Part shown: piece after piece, positions 45,802 through 58,499 of the stretch
How positions within the stretch are numbered: position 1 is the first letter of the stretch
Layout of the letters: each line of letters begins with the position of its first letter
DNA from: Saccoglossus kowalevskii
Taxonomy: Eukaryota > Hemichordata > Enteropneusta > Harrimaniidae
Assembly: GCF_000003605.2 (NCBI RefSeq)
Contig: NW_003108581.1
Coordinates: 151,475 to 214,214 of the forward strand
Reading direction: 5' to 3'
Length of the DNA stretch: 62,740 nt
The notes under the pieces: generated by a model
Told to the model about the DNA's origin: nothing
Seen by the model: only the letters and a program-made list of their open reading frames with translations
Database searches by the model: none
Translations under genes and position numbers: made by a program

Positions 45802-46184
45802 AAGGGGGCAAGGGTTATTTTCGTTCAACGTAATTGCAATATTTTTTGTTCGTACAACGTAAATTGAAAAAAAAAAAATTCCGTAATCCTGTAATCACAG
45901 GCTAGACGTACAACGTAATCAATCAAATATTTGTTTCGTACACTGTAAAAATGTGTCATTTTTCTCGGTACATACAAGAATTCACATCCAAATAAAAAAA
46001 AAGTCGTAAAGAATAATCCGAGAAATTACATTTTCGAAACTGTAAAACGACTAGATGACACAATTCACTGCAAAATTCAATTTTCACTGTAAACTGTAAA
46101 AACGTTTTTTTTTTTCCCCTGTAAATTGTAAAAAGCCCTTTTTATTTACTGTAAAACTGTACCAGCTACCCCCTTGCCCCCTCT
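45802..46184. repeat. foldback-like element with GGGGGCAAGGG ends
   Basis: Left end AGAAGGGGGCAAGGGTTATT, right end ACCCCCTTGCCCCCTCT. The inside holds many TGTAAA/TTTACA and GTACAACGTAA phrases. A related diverged element, ending CTGTACCAGCTATCCGCCC, lies at about 42995-43395. Confidence 0.7.
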
Positions 46185-46718
46185 CAATAGTTAACAAAAA
46201 TGTTCGTAAATATTACTGACCGCAAAATATGCTTTGCTCATGCTCTGATTCACAATACTGGTTTAAGCTTCTGTTTACTATTGCACGACAGAGACGGTGT
46301 CATATCATGGAAGGCAGTAGGATGGTCATGTCAATGACTTCAAGGCTTGTTGTAAATGCATGTGTAGGAAGGGAAATATAGTTCGGATGCTCAAAATGGC
46401 TATTAATATGTAAGGTGCACACTAATTTATTTGACATGTATCAGTGAAATGCACATTAGTTTGGCTTTAATGTAGTTGTGACCAAAACGAGACGCACAGA
46501 TATTTTTAACTTTGTTTTTTTTCAATTCTGGACATAATATCAATCACAAAGGAATAGTTGAATGCCAGATGCCAGATTATAACAATTAATATGTAAAAAT
46601 TAGCTTCGGACTGGTTGTGTATTTGTGAATTTTCACTTTTATTTGACAACATTAATTGATTAACCAGCAATCGTATGTCATTAACATAATCATGGAATTA
46701 GTATGCAAATTAAGTTAA

Positions 46719-46924
46719 AGGGCGGTGGTCGTTGCACCATGCATGTGTGAGATAAGTATTTTTAGGTGATTGAAAGGTATCAAAAGAGTTACCTTTGGTA
46801 ATTAGTGCAAGTCGCGCCCAGGTCAAAACTCGTGATTTCTATTAGAAGAGCGCATTGGATTATGGGAAAATAAATGTTTATCAACACAAATGTTGCACAT
46901 GCGTGGCGTGAAGACCACCACCCT
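46719..46924. repeat. TTAA-flanked MITE, copy B
   Basis: Ends AGGGCGGTGGTCGTTGC and, reversed, AGGGTGGTGGTCTTCAC, with TTAA at 46715-46718 and 46925-46928. Confidence 0.88.
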
Positions 46925-47279
46925 TTAATTTATAGCATACATAATAATTCTTTATTGTATTAAAACCAGATGAAAATGTAAGTTGTTGCTGAATTACAAA
47001 ATGTAGTTATAAGGATAAATTTACAATGAAAGTTCTGTAAATTAATTGTTATAAATATTTTTTAGTATTCACAATTGTTTCTTACAAGATTTAGTACAAA
47101 TATAATAAAGTTGTATTCAAAATATATTACACATTTATGAAAGTAAATTTGGATTGTGTCATGATTTCAGAATAGTTTATCTTACTGTACAGGTAGACAG
47201 AGTAACAAATACAAACTATAGGAAATTTCATAGCATTATGTGGGGGAGAGGGGGTTAAATTATTACGTGTACAAGTAAT

Positions 47280-47482
47280 TTACAAGAATATTAAAAAAAT
47301 TTAATTTCACTATTTTGATGTTTTGAGTGATATCACTGGATTTTAATTCTGTAAACCTTGCAGGGAAAACAATAAGTTCTAATATTATTTACATGTTCCC
47401 ATGGATTTAATTTTGTGGATTTTACTTATGAGCAAAAGTAGTGAAATTAAACACCAGTGAATGAATAATATGTTTACAGTTA
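47280..47482. repeat. degenerate copy of the CTGTAAA MITE
   Basis: Contains TTTAATTTCACTATTTTGATG at the left and AGTGAAATTAAACACCAGTGAAT...TTTACAG at the right. This is the family found at 36627-36826 and 61274-61461. No clear TA at the right end. Confidence 0.65.
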
Positions 47483-48497
47483 GAAATATTAAAATTGTTC
47501 CACACACTCTGCATAGTATGTTGAAAATATTTATAATACATGAAGTAAAAACCAAACACCACATAAATCTGTCAACAAATACTTAAACAGAATTAATTGG
47601 TTTAAATTTGAAACTGAAAGACTTTTGTCAGTGGAATGTTGATTGATGGAACAAGCTCTTTTAACTGAGGAATTTAACTGAGGTAATATACAGCTTTCTC
47701 TAACATGGTCATGCACGGGTTTGTAGAGACAGCCATGATTGGTCGGCTTCAGTGAAACCATGTGAATCAAATGATGTGAAGACCCAATTGGTCTCAGTTA
47801 TTTTGATGATTGCTGTACACAGGATTCACTAGCTGTACATTAACATCATTTGTACATATTATTTCATCAATTTTCAATTGTGATGTACATGTGATGTAAA
47901 TTTTTCAAATAAGAAATTTATTGTTTAGGGGATAGATTGATAATATCATTGTAGACATTACCTAAACTGACCTAAATTATATACAGTACGGCAAACCCTG
48001 TCATTATTCCAGTTGAGACTGAGCATATATATAAGGCAAACAAGCTGCTCTCTAATTGGTCTGTATGTACCGGGGGTAAGTAACTTACACAGTCCTTGTA
48101 TGTTTTTATCACTTTCGCATTGCATATTGATCGCATATTGATTGCATCAGGGTCACATATTTATCACTTTACCCAACACATTGATCACATTTGAGTCGAG
48201 TATTTCCATCACTTTTTGATTGTTCATTTGCAACATACATTTCAACCGTCGCATTGGTGATCAAAACTAACTCTGGGAAAGCACAAACAAGAACCTGACT
48301 TCTATGATCACCAATATCAATATCTCTGATAATAATGATTCAATAATGAATACAATTACAATGCCTGACCAAGCCATATACAAATTCAAGTGTGATTCGG
48401 TACAATGCATGATATGCATAAATAGACAAGGTAAATGGATGAATATGTGTGACAGGTTGAGCAAAAATTGTACTGCCTAGTAATTAGGCCAAAAAAC

Positions 48498-48777
48498 AAA
48501 CAAACTTATGTTGCCCTCAAGTCGAAAAATTGGGTTGGTACGTCGGTCGGATTTTTTTTTTTTAAATTCATGAAAACTAAGAGTATCGAAAATAGCCAAG
48601 GTATATGGACTGCATAGTATTCGGAACATGTCAGATAAATACAGATCAACCTGAGGTTCACAGTCGCCACTTACGGGGACTCTGGGAATCAAACAACAGT
48701 CCAGGATCTTTAATTTTTAGAGGAAACACTTTTTTACTGCTTAAAATGCTGATTTTTTAATATTTGGGTCAATTAAA

Positions 48778-48808
<31 letters not shown>

Positions 48809-48852
48809 CGCGACCACATATTTCATATTTTTCGGTCGCTCGCTGAGGGCAA
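48498..48852. repeat. element with inverted TTGCCCTCA ends and internal poly-A
   Basis: ATGTTGCCCTCAAGTCGAAAAA at the left faces CGGTCGCTCGCTGAGGGCAACAA at the right. An A28-29 run lies at about 48780-48808. It sits just downstream of the stop of the TIR-CARD gene and may contribute to its 3' UTR. Confidence 0.65.
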
Positions 48853-48928
48853 CAAAACAATTTTTTTTTTGGCCTTTTGATAGATAGAAGTATTAATGTT
48901 GGCACTGATCTCGTCAACAATCCTTTAT

Positions 48929-48978
48929 CTAGATCTTTAAATTCTTTATTCTGGCAGCAGTCTCTGCATCAGTAGCAT
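48929..48978 (-). CDS. terminal exon of the TIR-CARD gene
   Basis: Fifty bases after acceptor ATTTTAACAG; with the carried G it reads DATDAETAARIKNLKI then TAG at 48929-48931. No domain. Confidence 0.65.
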
Positions 48979-51900
48979 CTGTTAAAATAATATAAACATA
49001 CATTCAGATTGATCAGTGTTTCTGCTAAGATGAGAAAAAATATTTCAGTTGTGCTGTATGTAAATGACAGGCATATGTCTACTATGGCTAAACTCAGATA
49101 TATTTTAATTATCCAGTATACAAGGAAATACATGTTTCGGTTTATATGAACTTTTCTTGGAGATACGCTTCAAAACTAGAGCAAATATACAGTGGAACAG
49201 CTACAAATTGGCTAATTTAGGTGACTTTAATAGGTAATTAATATGCAAGGATTAGAATCAAAACTAATCTAAGTAATATGCAAATTTAGATATTTAAAGG
49301 GGAAGGCAAAAAACATAATGCAACATATTGTAAGAGCTCTACAAATGTAAGAGAATGCAATTTACAGTTTTTCATTCTCTAGATAGTCAACTTTTCATCA
49401 GTATTATGTAGTCTACCATCTTGATTCTCCAGCAAGGGGTTGTGGGTAAAGTGTGACATCATATCCACTGTTGTTTAAAAATTAGAAAATGCTTTCAGCT
49501 ATGATAAAAAGATGAATATCTAGAGAATGAAAAGAGATATAAAAAACTGTTATGTATTATGTTGTTAGCCTTGACTTCTCCTTTAATATTCATTGGTTAT
49601 AACTGAGAACAAAGTCAGTCTGTGAATTATCTCAAGGTTCACTGAAACCTATTGAGTGGTTCTTGCGACATCAGTGGAACAGACACACATGGATCAAAGT
49701 GCAAAATAGAAATTATCATACCTTTTTTCAAGGCATCAGCCATAAAGGAACAAACTTTTTCCAGCACCTTCACAAACTGTTGAAATGCATTTGAATTCTT
49801 TTCCATCATCAAAATTTCAACAAGTTTTCTTCTTTTTTCAAAGTCTGTAAGACTAATATTCTTGATTCTAGACTCATCTTCTAGCGTGAACACCTATAAC
49901 CATATACAAAAGAAAGATAATTAAATTAAGGACAAAATAGATACTAGTCAGGTATGAGGTATAACAAGTTGCCTTGAAATGGGAAAAATAAACCATCTGG
50001 ATGCTCAAGTTTGTTAAGACATGGTTCATGAAAGGGGCGCCCTCTATGGCCAGCGTATTTTAAGTTCTACTTGATGATGTTTTTCCAAGGCATGGTAAAC
50101 TATACTATCCATATGTTGTCAATTGAATTATGCTTTTTTGTTCACTCTATGAATGCATGGCAGATCAATCTGTTCAGTTACTGTTCAGAATGTACCCGGT
50201 ACCTTTAATACCTGACTCCCTAACTGAATAATGACTATTAAATCTGTATCACACCTGACGCTCTAGCATAAATAAGACTATTTGTAGTATACACATGACT
50301 CCGTATTGAAATTAGGCTATTAATTAGACTTGTTTTGAGGACAAAAAGGCACCTACAAGTTGGCTAAATGACAATGCAGAATGAAAAGCAAAATGTCAAG
50401 CATATGTATGCCATTATGATTTGTCCTTGTACAAAATTGGTTTCAAATTGTCTGAAAATAGTTAAAAACACAACATGGCTGCCAATCGGCCATTTTTAAT
50501 AAAATCACAACACCAACTGATGTATCAGTGATTATATATACCATCCATCATGTTTGATCAATAAGTATCGATAAAATTGGCATGAACCTAAAAATAGACT
50601 AGTCTTTGTATCAACTTTGAACAAAATTGATGGAATTGTGCAGAAATCGTGAGAAAAAACAAATGTATGCCAGTCAACAATAGTTGAGTATGAGAAAATA
50701 TTAGCTAGAGTCACGTTGGGGTATGATATAAAAATTCTTAGTTCACCTAGGGAGTCAGGTATAACACAATTACTGTATTGTAATTGGATTTGTTCTATTA
50801 GTATTGCACGCATTTATTTTAGTTTGTCTGTATGTTTGGTCAAGTATGATACATATAGTTTTTGTCCAGCTAGGGAGTCACAGGTATAAAAAAAATATTA
50901 GTTCAGCTGTGGAGTGAGGTATAAAAATAGTCATAGTTTGGTGAGATTGTGTAAATTAAAGTTTCATGGTTCTCACCTGTGGCATATGATCAAGTACACT
51001 TTGATATGGTAGATTATGTGCAAAGTTGTTCATATGTTTTCGGAGAATGTCTTTGTGATATTTTGCCATTCCTGGAATTAATCATCAATATTTTTTTAAT
51101 TTAAAATAATATATGTGTGAGAAAGTGTTACTTTTGCATTATGATATCAAGATATGAAATGATTTAGACCTATTATATATATGATTTTATTAAATTCCAT
51201 ATAATGTGACTGATGCAATTATAGTAAAGCTAAAATACTGAAATTTATGAATAAAGAGTGAAAAACAGGAACTTGTGATAAAACCTAGAATTATTAGTTT
51301 TTGAAAAAGACATCATCATTGATTTTGAGCTTCAAACTACCAAATTTATGCATATGCCAATTGTGAACAAAATCTGTCCATGCACGATTAAAATACCATT
51401 CTGAAATCGCAGAAATAGTTGATTTTGAAAAATGTTAACCCTAAAATGGTCACTATTTGGCCATTTTCAAACTGTATACACATGCATGATATGATTTTCC
51501 ATGTACTGGTATTTATCAATTTCAAATGATGCATGAATCAAATCAAATCGAATCCAGATCAGAATGGCAGAAATGATTTTAATGCATCTTTAACACCAAT
51601 ATGTTGCCAAACAATCATATAGCATTACATTATCAAATGAATGCACAGTATTCACAGTAAAACAAAATGACCACCAGTTTGAATAAAATCTGGCTAACTA
51701 GCAGCATTGTATTATGGAGCTCACAAATAGTTTAAAATCATGTATGCATTAATAATGACTGACCTGCATTTGTTTGTGGTAATTTTGGTGGTCTATCCTT
51801 TTTCCCCATCATGTTTGATTCACCTAGGTTGAACCTCACACTTTCTTCTAGCTTGCTAATGAAATCATCCTTCTTCGCATCCAAAGCATAGAGATTGGCA

Positions 51901-52232
51901 AAGCAATCAGGAATTTGACTATCGTCTGTCAATTTAACAACAATTATCCTGCAGTTCTCATTGTTTTCAAAAGTCTGCACCAGAGATAGTTCAGATTTGT
52001 GATCATTCTCTGAACTGTAGGGGCCAAAGCCATAAATTATTTTGTGACATTCTTGGTTAAAGTTTTGAAACTGCTTCATCTTTGATGGTAGACCTAGCAT
52101 GTCCCGGTCATCATATCGTCCTTTCAGCCCAGTCTTTTCTAGTTTACATGCAGTATTTTTGATCCATTCTTTATCTTGACTTGAGATGTAGAAGTCATAC
52201 TCATAAGCTTTTGTGTGAGATGAAGTGGCCAT
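48929..52232 (-). CDS. TIR-CARD protein, 261 aa, four coding exons
   Basis: Coding exons (minus strand): 52232-51764, 51071-50977, 49893-49722, 48978-48929. Every junction has GT/AG and matching phase (G|GA, 0, G|AT). ATG 52232 lies nine bases after an acceptor (TTTCTTCCAG), implying an upstream 5' UTR exon. Residues 10-130 are TIR-like: YDFYISSQDKEW, RDMLG (43-47) at the BB-loop position, KIIYGFG, IIVVKLT (96-102). Residues about 158-245 are a CARD: ILRKHMNNFAHNLPYQSVLD, then LEDESRIKN, then RRKLVEILM, then AFQQFVKVLE and MADALKKG. A 16-residue tail follows. CARDs form homotypic assemblies in apoptosis and inflammation; TIRs signal or hydrolyse NAD. This would be a cytosolic adaptor or effector. 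NADase activity cannot be judged: E81 is a candidate only. Confidence 0.85.
49722..49893 (-). CDS. CARD exon B
   Basis: 172 bases, phase 0 to 1, acceptor GGTTATAG, donor AAAAAAG|GTATGA. It encodes CARD helices 3-6 (VFTLEDESRIKN...ALKKG). Confidence 0.85.
50977..51071 (-). CDS. CARD exon A
   Basis: Ninety-five bases, phase 1 to 0, acceptor ATTCCAG and donor CCACAG|GTGAGA. It encodes helices 1-2 of the CARD (MAKYHKDILRKHMNNF...LDHMPQ). Too short to stand out as an open frame alone. Confidence 0.82.
51764..52232 (-). CDS. TIR-like domain exon of the TIR-CARD gene
   Basis: It encodes residues 1-156 and one base of codon 157, ending GCAG|GTCAGT. The domain is complete in one exon. BB loop reads RDMLGLP rather than the usual RDxxPG. 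A Lys-rich linker (GKKDRPPKLPQ) leads to the CARD. Confidence 0.85.
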
Positions 52233-52429
52233 TGTTACACTCTGGAAGAAACAATATATTATCTTTCAAAGTTTAGATACTCATTGTTACTGATAAATAT
52301 TTCTTCATCATTTTGTTGTTGTTGTGTTCTATGGTTTCTAATGATATTCAGATTTTCATGACTTATGTGAATTACCATATTCTGCAAGAGTTGTACAGAC
52401 ACAACAATACTAGTATGCATGACAATTAA

Positions 52430-52532
52430 AGGGGGGGTGTCGTTGCACTACGACGTACATAGCATGTGTAAAATACATTGTTTGCATGTATACATGAAAT
52501 TTGAACATGTGATGCGCAGTGACCATCACCTA
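52430..52532. repeat. TTAA-flanked MITE, copy C
   Basis: Starts AGGGGGGGTGTCGTTGCAC and ends GTGACCATCACCTA, flanked by TTAA at 52426-52429 and 52533-52536. It lies upstream of the TIR-CARD coding start. Confidence 0.75.
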
Positions 52533-53079
52533 TTAAGTGTGTCTCCGCTTCAGCAATTACAAGAAATAGTCATGCTATATAATCAGTCTTATAGGTTGTG
52601 GATCATTTTCACTTATTTCACTAATAGGTAAAAGCAAGTTCATTTAGTTGATTGTAACTGTTTATTAGCATGAGGGAGGATGGAGGGTGGTAATTACATG
52701 GACTAGTCCAATAAAGTAAGGGTGTATTGCCTATCACTTTAATTATGTGAAAATGAGGATACCCTTTTCATAAAATTGCCCAAATGCTTTACAGTATTTT
52801 TTTTAACCAGGCTATAATGGCAGTGTACTCAATAAGCATAAGAAGTTTGCCTCATGATTTATATTTTTGACTCAATTTCTTTTACAAATACAAGTGACAT
52901 CTTATAAATGCAATAATAATCTCCACTATGTTGCCGTGGGGACAAAATGCTAAAAGTCCTACATGGTAATTATCTCATACTTTTTAAAGAAATGGAACAT
53001 TTCTGTCTTACATATTTATTTCCTGGTGAGGACACTGAACAGGATGTATCTATTTTTTTTCAGAATTCACAAGATATTG

Positions 53080-53213
53080 CAGTCAATGATCATCGGTGAG
53101 ATTGGTACCCCCCCACCCCCCAGAGTTGTAGCGTTTTTTTTTGTTTTTTTGTTTTTTTTTTGGTGTAATAAATGAAAGGGGCGTGGCAGCTCAAAGTTCT
53201 GACAAATGACCAA

Positions 53214-53260
<47 letters not shown>
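53080..53260. repeat. poly-C/poly-T tracts and TA microsatellite
   Basis: C-rich and T-rich homopolymers at 53107-53162 and a (TA)n run at about 53219-53256. Confidence 0.85.
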
Positions 53261-53266
<6 letters not shown>

Positions 53267-54219
53267 GATATGTATGGCATATCATGGATAGTGGATATGG
53301 AAATACACTTGATTTTGTCTTTGGTCTTTGAAAACGGTTAAATGTCAACTTCAGACCAAATGCGCCATGGCGAATCTTGTAGTTGCGTAAACTTAGAGAT
53401 AATCGCGTAATTACTAACCAACTTGTTTCACTCAAGAGAAATCAAATCAAACAGCGCAATGACATAACAATGTCTAAGGAGCACATGTAACAGAATCTTG
53501 CCACAAACTAAAGAATGTGAACCCGCCTGTGACTATATAGTATACACCATGGAGTGATACATAAACAAAACGATGGTATGTGTTACTATGACAACTATAT
53601 ATATATACTGTACCCGATAACACAGTTATGAAGTTAGAATAACAAGTATTGTAGCTGTATATACCTGATATACCTCAGAATCGGTCGATTTGCAAAGATC
53701 GCCTAAAACACAACCCATCAATAATGCATTAGCAGTCCCAGCGGCCCTGCTAGCCCCCACACGGCACCCGGAAATGATGTGGTATTATTTTAACAGAGTT
53801 AGGGGGTTTCAGGATCTCCAGTACGTTCATGGCGTATCTATTTTTCAACAAGGATAAACTTGGCGATCGATACAGCATATTTTTTGTATTGTTGATCATA
53901 GAACACTAGCTTTTATTTTGCTCAGTATAATAAATGTATATGCAGATCGTTTTGCCAACTACCATTGTAGTTTACCACGCCCTCTTGTGGCGATTCCTAA
54001 TTGCGCATTTGTTTTTGTTTCCACAGCAGAAACATACATGTATCCTGACTTGCGAAAAAGGGCAAAGGACTCGCGTACACAATTTAATGTCACACTAAGT
54101 GGCCACAAGACACAACCATTTCGGGTATACCCTATTCTGCCAGAAACTATATATGTCATACAAACACATGGAATTTAAGAAACGTTAGTTAATTATTAAC
54201 ACAAAATAAAAACAAACAG

Positions 54220-55160
54220 CCTCTCGGCTGAGATAGCTCCGCTGTTAGCAAGGCACATTTCAATTAAAGAACTGAAGATATCATTAGAAAATGAACAATA
54301 TGTATAGTATGTATAGCAATCGGACAATGAACAAATCTGAGAGAGGTTCACATGTAGTACCTATATATGTACATGTAGTATCAAAGCAATTGGACTTGCG
54401 GTTTTTAACAAGAATTCAAAAATATCACTTTTTACCAAAAATGACATAAATATTCATCAAAATTAGATAATTGAAGATATCATCACGAAATGAACAAATC
54501 TGAGAGAGGTCCACATGTAGTACCTATATATGTAATATCAAACAAATCGGACTTGCGGTTTTTAACAAGAAGTCGAAAATATCACTTTTTACCAAAAATG
54601 ACAAAAATATTCACCAAAATTAGAGAATTGAGGATATCACTACAAAATGAACAAATCTGAGAAAGGTCCACATGTAGTACCTATATATGTAATATCAAAG
54701 AAATTGGACTTTTGATTTTTAACAAGAAGTCGAAAATATCACTTTTTACCAAAAATGACAAAAATATTCACCAAAATTAGAGAATTTAAGATATCATCAC
54801 GAAATGAACAAATCTGAGAAAGGTCCACATGTAGTATCTATATATGTAATATCAAAGCAATTGGACATTCAGTTTTTAACAAGAAGTCAAAAATATCACT
54901 ATTTACCAAAAATGACAAAAATATTCACCAAAATTAGATAATTTAAGATATCATCACGACATGAACAAATCTGAGAAAGGTTTACATGTAGTATCTATAT
55001 ATGTAATATCAGGTACATACACACCAAGTATCAAAGCATTCAGGCTTGTAGTTTTCAAGAAGAAGTCGAAAAAGTAAAACATTGACATGGACGACGACGG
55101 ACAATCACTCATATGATAAGCTCCGCTCGACAAAGTCGACAGCGGAGCTAACAAAACTAA
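54220..55160. repeat. element with about 155-bp internal tandem units and AGCTCCGCT ends
   Basis: Four to five copies of a unit containing AAAAATGACAAAAATATTCA, ATGAACAAATCTGAGA, CACATGTAGTA and TATATATGTAATATCA run from about 54280 to 55020. The array is bounded by ATAGCTCCGCTGTTAGC near 54232 and by TAAGCTCCGCTCGACAAAGT followed by CGACAGCGGAGCTAAC near 55118-55155. Confidence 0.8.
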
Positions 55161-55840
55161 ATTACAGTGTGTGGCCACCTCTCTGTCAAATCGCAATTTC
55201 GTTATCGTGGCATCAACCAGGCTTGGTCGAACACAAGCACCTGCGGACAACTTCAAACAAATTATTAACATTGATTACATCAAAGACACTAAAATATACA
55301 TATGTATCTTTTAGTGTCTTTAGTTACACATTGTAATGTATAATGTCCAACATGTAATGTTCTTCTATTCTGACAGTCACAGTTGAAAAATACAGCTGCT
55401 CTCTCTCTGAATGATTTGAATGTACATATTGGTATTGCAAATTAATTAATGCGTGAATAAATTGTCAGTTTTAAAACACATGTCTTGTACCGGTAGTAGA
55501 CAAATTATCAAAGCTATGCTGTTATAATCATTATTTTACCACAAAAAAAACAAACACAAATCACACACACACAGGCAACACTTTCCAATTATATACAGTA
55601 CATTCCTTATTCTGTATTTTCCAAAGTTTATTAGAAAATTAATTGCTTTCATGATTTAATTCTATACAGCAAATAAATTGTGTGGTTTCCTTATTTCAGA
55701 TTATTCCATTGTATGTCAGATACAGTACTGTAATTTTAAAAACAGTCAAAGTAAAACCCTTGAATTAAATAATCAGGAAATATCACTTTTAATATAATTA
55801 CTTGTTCAGATTATTTTATTAAAACAATAGCGAACTTTAA

Positions 55841-55960
55841 AAAGTGGTGGTCGTGGCGCAGCACGTGTTCAAATTTCATGTAAACAATGTATTATACATG
55901 CGTTTTATACGTCACTATAGTCCCATAACAAACATGACATTACGTGATGACCAGTGCCCT
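55841..55960. repeat. TTAA-flanked MITE, copy D
   Basis: Starts AAAGTGGTGGTCGTGGCGCA and ends, reversed, AGGGCACTGGTCATCACG, with TTAA at 55837-55840 and 55961-55964. Internally related to copy A (TGTTCRAATTTCATGTAAA). Confidence 0.85.
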
Positions 55961-55964
55961 TTAA

Positions 55965-57360
55965 TATGAGATACAACACATCTACAAGTGTATTTCAATA
56001 ATTATTTAGTTTCAGAGTTGACCATTTAGATACTGTGTTAGAAGAAAAATGAGTTTTGAGCAGCGTATCCAAATGGTCAACCCCATGAGTTTTTCTTTTA
56101 ATTACTAGTTAAGAACTAGTTTTTCAATGGAAATGGTCGATTGCTACTATACACACATAAATACTTATACAAGTAATAGTATCTATACAGTAAAACTAAC
56201 TCAAACTTGTCTAAACTACAGGCAAACAGTAGACTAGCTTGTTTGAAATACGAAAATTCTTTAAAATGTATAATTCTAAATTATGAAGTTTGGCTGTGTG
56301 TTGCTTACACTCAGTTTTAAAGTCTGAGAGTGCACCAAAGACTATAGTGTATAAGAATAATTTAGTACATTTCACATTTAAAATTATCTTCATATACACA
56401 AACATACTGACAGGCAGACATTGTGACCACAAAGGCTTCTACTTTGCACTCAGGAATAACAATTATATATAAAATTTTAAATATATAATTTTCAAACACC
56501 ATTAAAATTAATTTTTACATATCCATAGTGAATCCAAAGTATGAATCACTAACACATGAAATTTTCAAACCTTAAAATTGAAACATATTTAAATATTTTC
56601 ACTGGTTATCCGGTAATTTGATTCAAATTAAGTTTTTTGTAATGAGTGTTGATGTTTTCATATATTTTGATACTCTCACTGCACTATGTTGGATGTTCAG
56701 GAAAGATGAGCCTCACTTTTCTAACAATAAGAATTTTAAAAGCAAGAGTGGGATTAAGATAATGTGACAGCTCAACAATCCATTTTATTGATATTAACTG
56801 ATAGAAGGATGCTATAAAGTTATTAGTTATTATTATAATTACCAAGTCACTGTCAAATAAAGTTGTCGTTCAATTTTTAGTGACCATGTCAAATATAAAT
56901 ACAGATCTTGATAGATCATATCGGTAATTAAATGCCAGGTGAGTATTCAGTATGTTAAAAATATGGTGTTAGTTGAAATGGCATCTTATCCAGGTTTTGT
57001 TCAGTCAAAGTGATACCATCTAAGAATATGATCATTGTTATATCATACAATTTGTTTATTCTACACATAAACCAGTTGGAAATTATTAATCAAATCACAA
57101 AACATATGTGACATTCATACAGTTTGTATGAAATCAGACCTGTGCAATGCCAGAGAAATTAACATGCGGGACAAAAATGGACACCAGTCGGTCAAAGATC
57201 ATGAAATTGGGAGACAAATTGACATGCATAGGTATATATTATGTCTTGTCTTGGAAATAGTTAAGACACACGAAAATAAAACTAACATGATCACCAGTCT
57301 TTCAGTTAGAAACAAATTACAAAACTAACTACCATAGTAAAACTTGAAGCAAACTTCACA
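55965..57360. other. noncoding AT-rich sequence
   Basis: No exon that I can support on either strand. Confidence 0.4.
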
Positions 57361-57542
57361 GGCTTGAAGGTCAGTACCAAAATTAAATTTTACTGCAGAA
57401 TAAATTACACAGTCCCCGTTAAATTTTTGAAAGTTCTCTTTGTGTTCGTCATATTAAAGTGGAGGGTTGTCGTGAGCGTGTCCTTGAAACTTGAGTCCCA
57501 AGTGGCGTATACAACAGATTGTTTATTTACATCAAATTCGAA

Positions 57543-58448
57543 CATGCAGGTTCGTGGGCACTTGGGAGTGAAATATTTTTTTTTTTGCTTTTTATTATCC
57601 AAACAGTCTTGGCTATAGACTGTTAAAATTTTGTAGAATTGTGAATAGTGGAACATACTCAAAAAAATATTTTAAAATATAGATAACAAGTGCAAAGATT
57701 CTCTCTTTTGAATGCTTAGCATGATTTAACAAGGCTGTACATAAATAATAAAAAAGAAACATGGTGAAAAAAAGAAATGACGGGATCTCCATATTATGCA
57801 CTATATTTAACTTTTAACAAAACGATAATACATTTAAATTTGGAACTGTTACAGCCATTTTAATTATGAGCATTAGCAAACTTCTCACTGAGTGAATTGT
57901 TATGCAAATTAGCAATTATCTCAGCTTCTTTTTAGTACACATCCCAGAACTTTAAAAAAAATAGCTCCTAGACGCTTTGACATTTTGTTTTGAAATTTTC
58001 ACAAATGATTAACAATGTGTTTATTTTCAAAACGCCGTCGGGGCATTGTTTTTGGTTGAACAGTGTTACAACAATCGTACAGACAACTAGCCTGGGTGTT
58101 AATTTATGCATAAACTTGAAGTAGTGAAATTTGAGCTGCTGCTCTGCAAAATTGACAACTGGTAGACAGTTTTCAAGACAGCACTTTCTTCATAGTAAAC
58201 AGATGTACCCATAAAACAATTTTGACAGGAAACAGAAGCATGGTTTAATTTTTTTTAAATCACTTTTGACTAAAAAAGCACATTTTTGTGCATATTTCAA
58301 ACTACAGTTTTCATTAAAAAAATACTAACAAAATTTCAAAATTCATACAATAAACTTTCGAAAATATATAGTTTTGTGGACAAGGGAGGTCATCTTGGTT
58401 TCCTAATTAACTAATTAAAATACTTGTCAGGTAAACTGCATCTCTACC
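57543..58448. repeat. long copy of a GGTAGAGATGCAG element
   Basis: It shares GCAGGTTCGTGGGCACTTGG, AATTTTCACAAATGATTRAC, TGTTTTTGGTTGA and ACTGGTAGACAG with 60732-61059, but has about 580 extra bases. The right end (CTGCATCTCTACC then TTAA) is intact. The left end is replaced by a piece of the TTAA MITE family (about 57455-57545, inverted interior). Confidence 0.8.
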
Positions 58449-58499
58449 TTAAGACTAAGCAAAGAAAAACATAGATCACAAGTGAAAGGATGTCCAAGG

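Noticed and set aside
48010-48080. TATATATAAGG followed by a GGGG|GTAAGTAAC donor as a plus-strand promoter and first exon
   Set aside because: Suggestive spacing, but no open frame or downstream exon supports it.
53918-54178. 86-codon plus frame preceded by a good acceptor (TTTCCACAG)
   Set aside because: No recognisable domain, no partner exon and a frame also open on the other strand; too weak to call.
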